A stretch of 64,000 bases of DNA from CAZKUN01 sp964555935. Lineage in GTDB: Bacteria > Armatimonadota > Zipacnadia > Zipacnadales > VGFC01. The DNA is taken from NCBI GenBank assembly GCA_964555935.1, contig CAZKUN010000007.1, positions 1 through 64,000 of the forward strand. Reading direction: 5' to 3'. Shown one piece after another: positions 26,065 through 34,785 of the stretch (the stretch's first letter is position 1; each line of letters starts with the position of its first letter). Below the pieces are notes generated by a model, which saw only the letters and a program-made list of their open reading frames with translations, was not told the DNA's origin and ran no database searches. A program made the translations under genes and the position numbers.

Positions 26065-26934
26065 ATGGCCGTGACGCAGGTCGATTCGGACTCTCTGCAC
26101 GGGCTGGGTATGAGGTCCGCCGATGCGGAGGGCATCAGGAAGACACTGCTGCGCGGCCGCGGCGTCATCTTCGTATGTGGTCCCCGGGGAAGCGGTCGAC
26201 ACTCGGCGATGTACAGCATTCTCTGCTCGGTCAACCACGAATCCCAGAGCCTCATCCTTGGCGATACGTCCGTGCAAGACTGCCTCGATGGCGTCAGCCA
26301 GACGCAGCTTCAACCAGGCGAGCGCCTGGCCGACTGGATGCAAACGGCCATGCGCGCCGACGCCGACGTTGTGATGGTCAAGCCGCTCGATACCATCGCC
26401 GACGCCATCAGCGTCGTTCGCGCCGCCGGTCGGCGCATCGTGCTGGTCGGCTCGGACGCCGAGAGCAGCCTCGGACCGCTATGCGAGATGATGGACATGG
26501 GCGCGAGCCCGGAGGTGATCTGCAACTCCGTTACCCTCGTCATCGCCACTCGCATCGTGCCGCGTCTCTGCCCGTACTGCCGCCGCGAGATCAAGCTCCC
26601 GACCGAGGTGCTGGCGCCGTTTGCGCCGCTCCAGCAGATCACGCACGACACGCGCGCGTTTGAGAGTCCCGGCTGTGATTCATGCGCGAAGACGGGTCGT
26701 CGCGGCTGGGTTGGCCTGTATGAGGTCCGGGAGGTCGGGCCGCAACTGCAGAGCATCCTGGGCGGGGATTACTCTCCCAAGTCTCTCACCGACGCGAGCA
26801 TGTGCACGACCGCGATGTCGATCATGTCCCACGCGCTCGAGAAGTCCCAGGCCGGCCTGGTCGATCTCCGCGATCTCCTCCCGCTCGTTAACAGCTGCCC
26901 CTTCGACAACGATATCCGCTTCTGGGAGAACTGA
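26065..26934 (+). CDS. Degenerate, stand-alone GspE/PilB-type secretion ATPase C-terminal domain
   Basis: A 289-aa cytoplasmic protein that aligns by motif order with the C-terminal half of type II secretion/type IV pilus ATPases but lacks the N-terminal domains. Walker A is GPRGSGRHS (39-47), with Arg in place of the invariant Lys. The Walker B region is DVVMVKPLDT (101-110), where VGEIRD is normal, so the catalytic Glu is gone. The His box is replaced by RIVLVGSDAES. In contrast the zinc site typical of the family is kept: C169, C172, C204 and C207, with TGRRGWVGLYEV after it. This looks like a pseudo-ATPase kept for binding or scaffolding. No pilin or secretin genes are adjacent. Confidence 0.82.
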   Translation: MAVTQVDSDSLHGLGMRSADAEGIRKTLLRGRGVIFVCGPRGSGRHSAMYSILCSVNHESQSLILGDTSVQDCLDGVSQTQLQPGERLADWMQTAMRADADVVMVKPLDTIADAISVVRAAGRRIVLVGSDAESSLGPLCEMMDMGASPEVICNSVTLVIATRIVPRLCPYCRREIKLPTEVLAPFAPLQQITHDTRAFESPGCDSCAKTGRRGWVGLYEVREVGPQLQSILGGDYSPKSLTDASMCTTAMSIMSHALEKSQAGLVDLRDLLPLVNSCPFDNDIRFWEN

Positions 26935-26955
26935 CGCCCGAAGGGATGACCTGCC

Positions 26956-28332
26956 ATGGCCGATCCCCTCGCCGGCCGCGCGGATGAGTATCTACGTCTC
27001 CAGGAGGAGCTGTTCGTCCACGAGCCGGACGGGCTGCTCTACAACTGGATCAACTTGCGGACGCGAAAGCCCTTCCGCGCCGATGAGCTGCCTGACGACA
27101 TCGTCTATCGCTGTCGTTCAGGCATGCCCGACGCGCTGACGTGGATCAACGGCGAGAACACGATCTGCAAGACGGGCTTCTACCTCGCCGCGATGAGCAT
27201 GGCGTATGAGCTGACGGGCGAGGAGCGCTACCTCGCGATCGCCCAGCGCCAGTTCGGGGCCATCTACACCATCTTCGAGTTGACCGCCGAGCTGCTGGGA
27301 GAGACAGGCTGGATTCCCAAGGCCTTCGGCTGGATCCCCCAATGCGCGTATTCCCACGACATGAATGGCGACCAGATGGATCCGGTCATGGCCGCGCTGC
27401 TTCAGTACTCGCGCGTTGCGCCGGAGCCGGATCGCGGCCGGGCGGCTGAGGTCGTTACGGCGGTCGTCGACATGCTCATGCGCTGGGATTACTGCGTGAC
27501 ATTCCCGTTCACTGGGGGGATGTCGGGTGGACGAGGGAGCCTGTGGGACACCCCCAACATCAACGAGCAACCGGCGTTACTGACGTGGTTGCTGCTGGCT
27601 GAGGAGATCAGCGGCGAGTCGCGATATCGTGACGAATACGAGCGCGTGCTCGCGGCGGGGCACAAGGGCAATCTGCTGAACCTCACGCGCGTACAGATGT
27701 CGGCGCTAGCGCGCGAGGCTCGTCTTGAGAACGTAGCGGATCTGGCGCATTTCGCCGGGATTCCCGCCATGGACGAGCCGGAGGTGGCCTCTCTCCCGCC
27801 TGGCGAGAAGCCCGAGGACTACGTGCTGGCGGGCGGCGGGTGGTACGTCAACGGTCACGCCTGCCGGTACTTGGCGGACCGAGACGAGCAGCGCGCCGAT
27901 CACTGGCGCGGGCAGTTGCGCCGCTGGTGGGAGGACGAGATCTCCTGCACCTACGTCGCCGAACACCGTGCGGGCTACCTCTCCGTCTACCGGAATCCGA
28001 CCACCGGAAGGCTGCACCACTTCACGCCCCGCATCATCGAGGGGATCCCGCCGATTCGCCGCAACTTCCTGAGCTGGTGCAAGGGCAACTGGCTGCATAC
28101 CGGCGATTACTGGGCGGCGATGGCGCTCTACGCCTGGGAGCTGCTTGGCGAGGATAGCATGAAGCAAATGGTGCTGGGCCATCTCACCCAGGCGACGCCC
28201 GAGGACATGGTGTGGATCAAGGACCCGTCCGGCGAGCTGCCGCCGCAGAGCGCGTACCTCGCCGACTGCTTCTTCGGCCCAAGCGTGTGGCTGTACGTCT
28301 ACTGGCGCGCGCGCAAGGTGGGGTTGCTCTGA
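26956..28332 (+). CDS. Alpha/alpha-barrel (six-hairpin glycosidase-like) protein
   Basis: A 458-aa protein without signal peptide. It begins 21 bases after the GspE-like gene with AAGGGA upstream, so the two are probably one operon. The sequence is helical and Trp/Tyr-rich, with repeating helix-loop units such as GFYLAAMSMAYELTGEERYL, GMSGGRGSLWDTPNINEQPA, LLLAEEISGESRYRDEYERV and WAAMALYAWELLGED. This is the pattern of (alpha/alpha)6 glycosidase and lyase folds (for example GH88/GH105-like or epimerase-like). No catalytic pair could be assigned with confidence, so the reaction is unknown; cytoplasmic processing of imported oligosaccharides is one possibility. Confidence 0.75.
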   Translation: MADPLAGRADEYLRLQEELFVHEPDGLLYNWINLRTRKPFRADELPDDIVYRCRSGMPDALTWINGENTICKTGFYLAAMSMAYELTGEERYLAIAQRQFGAIYTIFELTAELLGETGWIPKAFGWIPQCAYSHDMNGDQMDPVMAALLQYSRVAPEPDRGRAAEVVTAVVDMLMRWDYCVTFPFTGGMSGGRGSLWDTPNINEQPALLTWLLLAEEISGESRYRDEYERVLAAGHKGNLLNLTRVQMSALAREARLENVADLAHFAGIPAMDEPEVASLPPGEKPEDYVLAGGGWYVNGHACRYLADRDEQRADHWRGQLRRWWEDEISCTYVAEHRAGYLSVYRNPTTGRLHHFTPRIIEGIPPIRRNFLSWCKGNWLHTGDYWAAMALYAWELLGEDSMKQMVLGHLTQATPEDMVWIKDPSGELPPQSAYLADCFFGPSVWLYVYWRARKVGLL

Positions 28333-28341
28333 GAACCGCGA

Positions 28342-28367
28342 AGAGCCTCCCACCCCTGGGAAGCTCT
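28342..28367. terminator. Hairpin between convergent genes
   Basis: AGAGC-C-TCCCA (28342-28352) and TGGGA-A-GCTCT (28357-28367) pair around a CCCC loop with one mismatch. It lies between the convergent alpha/alpha-barrel gene and the DUF5658-type gene and may terminate either or both. There is no strong T-tract on either strand, so confidence is moderate. Confidence 0.5.
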
Positions 28368-28415
28368 CCTACCGCATCGGCCGTCCGGATGGGCGTTGCT
28401 GGTCGATCGGGCCGA

Positions 28416-28811
28416 TCAGTAGTTCGCGATGACGAAGAAGATGCAGTAGATGGTCGCGTAGCCGAACACCGTCACCCACAGCGCCCGGCGCACGAGCCCG
28501 CAGCGTTCGAACTTCAGCTTGTTGAACAGCCAGATGGGCATGATGGTCAGACAGGCCTTGACCGCGACGAACGCCGTCACTCCGCCGGATTCCCAGACCC
28601 AACGCATTAACGGGTTGTACTCTTCCATCATCCCGTTCATCAGCATATACACGGAACTGATGGTGTCAGCCACCGAGATCAGCACGAAGATGATCATCGG
28701 CAGAAGGAGCGTCCTGACTTCGGCGTCAGTTGGACCCTCACCGGTTGTAGGGTTATCGCTCACTCGATCAAGCACCGCCGTCGTAATTCCGTCGCTGCAA
28801 CTCATCGGCAT
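28416..28811 (-). CDS. DUF5658-like small membrane protein
   Basis: A 131-aa protein. ATG 28811 has GAGGAG five bases upstream. After a soluble N-terminus of about 30 residues there are three membrane helices (about 34-55, 76-96 and 107-128). The first loop carries DTISSVYMLMNG then EEYNPLM, the G-x-x-E-x-N-P pattern characteristic of DUF5658 proteins. Function of the family is unknown. A GC-rich inverted repeat (CCCCAT/ATGGGG, 28857-28876) lies in its upstream region. Confidence 0.82.
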   Translation of the reverse strand: MPMSCSDGITTAVLDRVSDNPTTGEGPTDAEVRTLLLPMIIFVLISVADTISSVYMLMNGMMEEYNPLMRWVWESGGVTAFVAVKACLTIMPIWLFNKLKFERCGLVRRALWVTVFGYATIYCIFFVIANY

Positions 28812-28926
28812 CAATGCTCCTCAGACAGAGCTAGGACCTTCAGCATCGTAGTGGGACCCCATAGTCCCCGATGGGGGAGAATTCCGCATTAAGGCGACCT
28901 GAATTGTTTGCAACAGTTGTGCGGGG

Positions 28927-29421
28927 CTAGCCGGTAGCCTCGCGATCCGAGGGCACATCGTCGTCTTCAGGCTCTGAGGGCGGCGGTCTGGGTGGCTGGG
29001 GCATGGTGGCGTGCTGCGCGCGGCCGCCCTCGTGGACGACGTACGCAAGGACGGGGCCATCGAGATCGATGTCCACCGTACCGTAGAATGCCACTGCCCG
29101 CCAACCAGTCGGCGCTCCCGCCGGCATCCGATGGCTAAATACAACGCGCATCGGAGCGCTGTGCAGTGCCCCATCGCGTTCAGTGACGATCTCGACGGCG
29201 CTGATCTTCGTGGGGTGGGCGGCCAGGCCAACAACCAAGCCGCGCCCAGCCCGCATAGGGATAGCGAACCGGCCGTCGCCGAATCGCGGCGTAAGGTACT
29301 CAATCATCGGCGCCACGGCGAGGGCGTCCGCACGCTTGTCCCTCGCTTGCCACGCGAACAGCCCAACGCTCGCCGCGACCGCTCCTACAATCGACCACGC
29401 CGCCCATCGAGCCCGCCGCAC
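28927..29421 (-). CDS. Hypothetical single-pass or exported protein
   Basis: A 164-aa protein starting at a GTG with a GGGGGG tract 7-12 bases upstream, a weak ribosome binding site. An N-terminal Arg-rich segment is followed by a hydrophobic helix (about 8-23), so it is a membrane anchor or uncleaved signal. The middle shows beta-strand-like runs (FAIPMRAGRGLVVGLAAHP, TGWRAVAFYGTVDIDLDGP). The last 30 residues are Pro/Asp/Glu-rich and look disordered. I do not recognise a family. It is divergent from the diguanylate cyclase gene. Confidence 0.65.
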   Translation of the reverse strand: MRRARWAAWSIVGAVAASVGLFAWQARDKRADALAVAPMIEYLTPRFGDGRFAIPMRAGRGLVVGLAAHPTKISAVEIVTERDGALHSAPMRVVFSHRMPAGAPTGWRAVAFYGTVDIDLDGPVLAYVVHEGGRAQHATMPQPPRPPPSEPEDDDVPSDREATG

Positions 29422-29568
29422 GGCTCATTCCCCCCGTCCGAGATCGGTTACGCCCGCCTTCTCTAGCCCCGACCAAAGACCTCCGCCAGCCCATCGCTCG
29501 CGGGCAGTGACAATCACATTGGTGAAAACTCGCGGATTCACGGTATACACGTACCAGTACCGAGTGCA

Positions 29569-31275
29569 ATGCTGCGCTGGGTCGACAGCGTAACAGGCCG
29601 AACGCTGACACGCTACTCGCCTCGCAGAAGGAGGCCCGCCCTGACCGCGGACGCCAGAATTGCCCCAACCAAGTGGCGCATCAGAGGCAGCCTCCCTAAG
29701 GTACTGCCGGCCGTGCGGCCGGTCTTCCTCGCAGGGCTCGTTCTCGTCGAGCAGAGCATGACGTCCACGGCGCTGGTGGTCGCCGCGCTGTACGTGGCGC
29801 TCGCGTGTGCCGCCGAGGGCTATCCCGCGAAGGGACGCGGCACCCGATCGGCCATCACCGGGGTGTTCATCCTCGCCGACATCGTCTGGCTCGTCATCGC
29901 CATCGACCACTTCGGATTCATCCCAGTGCTCCTGCCGTTTGGCTACGCCGTCGCAGCCGGCGTGGTTGCGGCGTGTGTGTCATGGACGCTCGGGATTGAG
30001 GTCCCGTTGCTGGCCACCATCATCTACTACTGCGCGGCGCTGGTTTACTGCAGCGTGATGAACCAGGTGCTTGCAGGAGAGGCGACGGTCTACCTGGCCG
30101 CCGCCCTGACGCTGGCCGGGGGCCTGCTGGGATACGTTGGCGGGGAGGTCTACCGCCTCGACCGCAGCCGTCGCGCCCACGATCGATTGAGATTGCTCAG
30201 TTCAGCCGACAGCGAAATGGCTGAGGCCGAAGGCGATGGCGAGCTGTTCGTGACGATCTCGACCGCAGCCGCGAACATCGCTGAGGCCAGCCGCGTGTGG
30301 CTCATGCGCGTCGACGATGAGACGGGCATGATGCATCTAGAGACGCGAGCACGCGACTCGCGCAAGCTCTACAGCGCCCGATCAGTATCGGCCACCGAGG
30401 GCATCGCGGGTGAAGCTGTCCTGAAGGGGCGGGGCCTCATCATCAACGATGCCGCACCCCGTTCGAGACGGCTGTCAGACTTCGAGCAGCAGTTCGCCGA
30501 CCACCACGTTATTGCCGTGCCGATTCCCGATGTCGATGGCACGATCGGCGTGATTCTCGCGACCCGCAAGCGCTCGCAGCCGGGGTTCACAACCACTGAA
30601 CTCGACCTGCTGACAATGCTCGCCAGCGCCGGGGGCGCCAAGCTTCAGACCGCGCGCCTGCTTCGCCGGCTGCAGGTCTCCGCGACGCGCGATTCGCTGA
30701 CGGGGCTGTATAACCACGGCACGTTCCTCGAGGAACTCCAGCGTCAGATCGAGCAAACGGCGGCCCGGAACGACCACTTCAGCCTCATCGTCTTGGACAT
30801 GGACAAATTCAAGCAGATCAACGACACCGAGGGCCACATCGAGGGCGACCGGGTCCTCATGGCCCTGGCCCGGAAGCTCCAGGATCACTTCCGTCTGACC
30901 GACTTCATCGCGCGCTGTGGTGGCGATGAGTTTGCCGTCCTGCTTCCCGGGATGAAGCGTGAGGACGCCCTGCCGATCGCCGACCGCGCGGCTGCGGCGA
31001 TGGAGCAGATCGGCAAGGACCTCCGACTTCGCACGCCGACAACGGCGAGTTGGGGGATCGCGTCTTTCCCCGACGACGCGCGAACTGACAAGGAACTCTA
31101 CCGGAAGGCTGACGCCCGGCTCTACATCGCCAAGCGCGCTGGCGGCGGACGCCTCGAGAGCGCGGGCGATGCCAGCTCTCCGCCCGACGAATCCCGCGAT
31201 ATGTCCCGCGCGCCCGTCAGCCTTGAGCCGACCGACTCGGCCGACGGCACGCCGGCCGTCCGCAGCGCCGGGTAG
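29569..31275 (+). CDS. Membrane diguanylate cyclase with GAF and GGDEF domains
   Basis: Up to 568 aa from ATG 29569. An N-terminal membrane region (about five helices, 50-185) is followed by a GAF domain (about 215-355) and a GGDEF domain (about 370-530). The active site GGDEF is at 451-455, and the product-inhibition I-site RLTD lies at 442-445, so both synthesis of cyclic di-GMP and feedback control are predicted. Start is uncertain: the strongest ribosome binding site, AGAAGGAGG at 29626-29634, is six bases before an in-frame CTG at 29641, so translation may begin at CTG, 24 codons later. The Pro/Ser-rich C-terminal tail is probably disordered. Confidence 0.92.
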   Translation: MLRWVDSVTGRTLTRYSPRRRRPALTADARIAPTKWRIRGSLPKVLPAVRPVFLAGLVLVEQSMTSTALVVAALYVALACAAEGYPAKGRGTRSAITGVFILADIVWLVIAIDHFGFIPVLLPFGYAVAAGVVAACVSWTLGIEVPLLATIIYYCAALVYCSVMNQVLAGEATVYLAAALTLAGGLLGYVGGEVYRLDRSRRAHDRLRLLSSADSEMAEAEGDGELFVTISTAAANIAEASRVWLMRVDDETGMMHLETRARDSRKLYSARSVSATEGIAGEAVLKGRGLIINDAAPRSRRLSDFEQQFADHHVIAVPIPDVDGTIGVILATRKRSQPGFTTTELDLLTMLASAGGAKLQTARLLRRLQVSATRDSLTGLYNHGTFLEELQRQIEQTAARNDHFSLIVLDMDKFKQINDTEGHIEGDRVLMALARKLQDHFRLTDFIARCGGDEFAVLLPGMKREDALPIADRAAAAMEQIGKDLRLRTPTTASWGIASFPDDARTDKELYRKADARLYIAKRAGGGRLESAGDASSPPDESRDMSRAPVSLEPTDSADGTPAVRSAG

Positions 31276-31280
31276 GCGCC

Positions 31281-34200
31281 TTACCTGGTCACGACCTCAA
31301 TCTCCGATAGCCACATCAGGTCCGGCCGGTCCTTCGACCCCTTGCCGGCGGGCTGTAGAATCCGCACCCGCCTTACTGGGTCGCCCGGTAGCTGTATCGT
31401 CACCAGCCCAGCTTCCCCACCCGCCCCAAACGTCTGCCCTGCCACGGCGGCCCAGGCATCGTCGCGCGGCGCCTCGGCGACAAGTTGCCGCGGCACGTGC
31501 AGTGTCTTCCCATCTAGCCCCGCCCACAGACGGATCTGCGTCACCCGCGTCGGCGCCGGGAAGCGCAACTCGATCCAGTGCGCGCCCTGGTGCTCGTTCG
31601 ACGCCCACGCCACCTTCGTCCAGTCAGGGGTCTTTGGGTTGATCTTCCCGTCGGTCAGCACGGTCGGCGTGTAGCCGCCGAAGTTGCCCTCAACGACGAC
31701 GATGGTGCCCTGTGGCATCTTGCCGGTGGTCGCTTTGTACTGCTTGGGGCCAGTGGTGACGCGGGGCGCGCTGAGGGCGACCAATTCAGTCAACCGTGAC
31801 GCGCGCTGGGGGGGGCGAGCCTTGGCCTCCACGCACGCCTTCGCCAATTCGGTGTGGAAGCGCAGATCCTCGGCGTCTCGCCGGGCGCGCTCAGTGTCCG
31901 CGCCCCAGTCCGTGCCCTGCACGATCTGGTCCATTTCGTCAAGAGCCGCGAACCGCGCGTCCCAGTCGAGCTGGTCAAATCGTGCGTCCGCCCCGCCGCC
32001 GATCTGGGCGCACAGTTCAACCAGACGCTCCGCCTCCGCGCTCGTGCCGGCGAGCGGACGTGGTTCGCCGCCGCCCTCGAATCCTGGACGCGATAGCAGC
32101 CCGTCTTCCGGGGCCTCCGCCAGCGCGACATGCACGTCATCGAAATACGCGGTGCCCGTGTGTCCACCACGGAACAGCACGTAGACGTTGATGTTGCGGA
32201 TTGGTTTCTCGGGCGCGATGGCGATCTCGCCGCGCTCCCAATCATGCGTCCCGGTGGCAAACTCGATCGTCTGCCCGTAGATCGCCGTGCCGTCGGTGTA
32301 GTAGCAGTCCACGTAGACGGCGTAATTGTTGTTCGGATCGCCGGTTACGCCCTCGGCTTTGCTCCACGCGGACACAACGATATCGCGAGGCTCCTCGTGG
32401 TTGACCGTCACGGTCTGCGTGGCCCCCGCCGCGCCCGCCTCGTCCTTCTCCACGCGCAGGCAGTGGTCGCTGCCACGCCCTGGCGACCCAATGCTCGCGC
32501 CGGCGCGGTATGGGGCCCATGGCGCGAGTTGCTCGCGGCCCTCGCGGCACGCGGACACGTAGGCGTTGCGACGCTTGGCGACATCCGCAGCGCGACGCAG
32601 CGCCGCGCGGGCCTGGGGGATGGGGTAACCGACAGCCCAGACCTGAAGGTCCTCGCCGGTCATCTCAGTGGCGAGCGTCCCTGCGATACGCTCGACGCGG
32701 CCGGTCAGCAGCTCCACGCCTAGCAGAGGCGGCTTCGGATCCGCCTCGCCGCGGTACGGGATGTCGTCTAAGACAACGCGCTGGGCCTGCGCCTCCGCCA
32801 CGTCTGCCCTGGGATCCGTGGAAAGCGTGAGGTACTGCAAGTGCTCCTCCGCCAGATCGCTGCCGGTTGAGATGTAGTGGGGCGCTTCCATCGGTCCGAA
32901 TGACTCCACGAACGCATCGCCCTCGGTGATCTGGCCAATTGGCACGGCGTCCCAACTCGCTACGAGGAGTTCTCTCGCCACCGGCATGTATCGCCTGAAG
33001 AGCGCTCGGTCGCGGTCGTACCACTCCGGATGCACCCAGTAACTAGAGCCTGGATTCGCGCCCGACGGGGTGATGTCGAAGAACCCGAAGAGAATCGCGT
33101 ATGCGGTGCATCGGCGCATGTATGTCTCGAGCTGCGCCTGCGTGATCTGGTCGAAGTCGCCCTTCACGAGTGTGCAGAATGGCTTTGAGCCAAGCAACCC
33201 GCGAATCAGCCGACACGTGTCGCGCCGCAGGTAGATGCTCATCTCCGCGCCCGGGACGTCGATGTACGGGCCAACGAACGGGAACGAGGCGAGGCTTGAG
33301 TCGTTGAGCATCGTCTTCTTTCGCACCGGCGTCAGCCCCGGTATGTTGAGCTGTTCGTGGATGTGACGAGCCCACTCGACGCTGCTCCACAGGTTGTAGT
33401 TGACCGGGCGGCCAAGCGTCCCGTCCCACAGCAGCAGATGGTCAGCCGCCCTCAAGTGCTCGGGCGCGTAATCCAGCCCGGCGGCGATGCCGTCGTAGTA
33501 GACGCCATCGATCCCCGCTGGCCATTCCTCCGCGTTGACGCGCGCCAGGAGTCGATCAGCCATCGCCTTACCGTACGGGAGGTCGGGATCGACACACGCC
33601 TGACAGAAGAAGTCGCCATACGTCCGCTCCGCCCGGTAGGCGATTCTTCCCTCCGCCGTCTGGATCCCGCAGGTCTCCCACGTGCCCTCAAGGCCCGTAT
33701 GGCCCTTGGCGACCACCTCGAATGCGGCGACGACATCCTCGTATGACGGTTGCGGCTCCGAGCCGCGCTCGTATCCATCGACATTCGCGAACTCGCCCGC
33801 GCAGTGGAAGTAGACGAAGGTCTCAGCGCCGAGATTATCGTCAAACGACGCGTTGGCTCCACCCTCCTGGAATCCGAAGCCGAACTCGTCGACATTCTGG
33901 ATCTTGCCCAGGTCGGCGAACGGCATCCAACCGCCATAGTCGCGCCACCCGAGCGGACCCGATGCCGACCCGCCAACTCGGTTCGTCCGCGCTAGCGCCT
34001 CCCGCATCGACCGGCCCTCGGCCGCAGGCCCCGCCACGTATATCAGCTCAAACTCCGCCTCGCGGCTAGGGTCGGTGAACTCGCTCAGTGCCAGGTCGAC
34101 CTCCGCCGACAGTCGCGGAGAGTCGCCGCCGACCGCGGAGAATCGGACGAGCGCAAGTTGCCTCATATCCCTGGCAAGCGCCAGGTACTCGCCGCCCTTC

Positions 34201-34664
34201 TCCACGGCCCCCAGTGGATATGTCGAGTAGCGTCCGTATTCGGGCTTCTCAGCCTCATCATCGAAGTACGGCAGGCCTGGCAACCCGCGCAGAGCCGTCG
34301 TGTTCGACAGCGGCTCTTCCCCGAGCGGCGCCGCCGTATCGAGGTCGTGCATCCACGCCCACTCGCCCGGCGCGAGCGGCAGAGACAGCCGCACGGTGAG
34401 GCCCCGATCCACGCCCGAGGTGTCGGCCAGGCGGACGCGAATCTGGGTCGGCCGGCCAGCCGCTTCCTCGTCCGGCGGAGCGTAGATGACGGACAGATCC
34501 AGCCCGCTCCCCTCCGGCGTGGCGCTGAGTTCGCCGCCATCGGTGAGCTTTGTCGCGGAGTCAGATATGCTGAACGCCTGCTGCTCGGCGACGTCGACGA
34601 TCGTCCACTCAAGGTCTGTCGGTTGCGCGAACGACGCCGTGGCAGCGAGTATCAGGCTGAACAT
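31281..34664 (-). CDS. Very large exported glycosidase-like protein with C-terminal discoidin-like domain
   Basis: A 1127-aa exported protein. ATG 34664 is chosen because GGAGG sits five bases upstream, inside an overlapping decoy ATG at 34676; a short signal peptide ends in SFAQ. The middle region (about 260-640) reads like a TIM-barrel glycosidase, with strand ends GIDGVYYDGIAAGLDY, EWARHIHEQLN and FDITPSGANPGSSYWV. Then come a jelly-roll carbohydrate-binding-like module (about 770-880, ending YFDDVHVAL), a helical linker, and an F5/8 type C-like domain (about 970-1110, HWIELRFPAPTRVTQIRLWAG). It likely cleaves a complex polysaccharide outside the cell; family and substrate are not assignable by eye. 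It ends five bases before the convergent GGDEF stop. Confidence 0.82.
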   Translation of the reverse strand: MFSLILAATASFAQPTDLEWTIVDVAEQQAFSISDSATKLTDGGELSATPEGSGLDLSVIYAPPDEEAAGRPTQIRVRLADTSGVDRGLTVRLSLPLAPGEWAWMHDLDTAAPLGEEPLSNTTALRGLPGLPYFDDEAEKPEYGRYSTYPLGAVEKGGEYLALARDMRQLALVRFSAVGGDSPRLSAEVDLALSEFTDPSREAEFELIYVAGPAAEGRSMREALARTNRVGGSASGPLGWRDYGGWMPFADLGKIQNVDEFGFGFQEGGANASFDDNLGAETFVYFHCAGEFANVDGYERGSEPQPSYEDVVAAFEVVAKGHTGLEGTWETCGIQTAEGRIAYRAERTYGDFFCQACVDPDLPYGKAMADRLLARVNAEEWPAGIDGVYYDGIAAGLDYAPEHLRAADHLLLWDGTLGRPVNYNLWSSVEWARHIHEQLNIPGLTPVRKKTMLNDSSLASFPFVGPYIDVPGAEMSIYLRRDTCRLIRGLLGSKPFCTLVKGDFDQITQAQLETYMRRCTAYAILFGFFDITPSGANPGSSYWVHPEWYDRDRALFRRYMPVARELLVASWDAVPIGQITEGDAFVESFGPMEAPHYISTGSDLAEEHLQYLTLSTDPRADVAEAQAQRVVLDDIPYRGEADPKPPLLGVELLTGRVERIAGTLATEMTGEDLQVWAVGYPIPQARAALRRAADVAKRRNAYVSACREGREQLAPWAPYRAGASIGSPGRGSDHCLRVEKDEAGAAGATQTVTVNHEEPRDIVVSAWSKAEGVTGDPNNNYAVYVDCYYTDGTAIYGQTIEFATGTHDWERGEIAIAPEKPIRNINVYVLFRGGHTGTAYFDDVHVALAEAPEDGLLSRPGFEGGGEPRPLAGTSAEAERLVELCAQIGGGADARFDQLDWDARFAALDEMDQIVQGTDWGADTERARRDAEDLRFHTELAKACVEAKARPPQRASRLTELVALSAPRVTTGPKQYKATTGKMPQGTIVVVEGNFGGYTPTVLTDGKINPKTPDWTKVAWASNEHQGAHWIELRFPAPTRVTQIRLWAGLDGKTLHVPRQLVAEAPRDDAWAAVAGQTFGAGGEAGLVTIQLPGDPVRRVRILQPAGKGSKDRPDLMWLSEIEVVTR

Positions 34665-34677
34665 GAGCGCCTCCATT

Positions 34678-34703
34678 GGGGGGTGGATACCACTTCTCCC
34701 CCC
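34678..34703 (-). repeat. G6/C6 inverted repeat in the leader of the 1127-aa exported protein
   Basis: GGGGGG at 34678-34683 faces CCCCCC at 34698-34703, with an inner TGG/CCA pair. On the minus strand this hairpin would sit directly upstream of the GGAGG ribosome binding site (34674-34670), so it could affect translation initiation. The divergent FAD oxidoreductase gene starts at 34786. Confidence 0.4.
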
Positions 34704-34785
34704 GATTCCCATCGCCTCCTGTCATTCTCGTGCAGGCAAGGTGGGCGGCTCGCGTCGAATACTCAGGCCGTGTGAGGTGATCCAC

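Noticed and set aside
28857..28876. CCCCAT/ATGGGG hairpin as a riboswitch
   Set aside because: Only a six-base stem; no conserved riboswitch elements could be recognised. Kept only as a remark in the DUF5658 entry.
29425..29910. 161-codon minus-strand frame over the GGDEF gene start
   Set aside because: Overlaps the diguanylate cyclase N-terminus, has no start signal and no recognisable motif.
34486..34785. N-terminal extension of the FAD oxidoreductase to 34486
   Set aside because: The extension is antisense to the start of the exported 1127-aa protein and has no sensible N-terminus; GTG 34786 has a well-placed ribosome binding site and opens the FAD motif.
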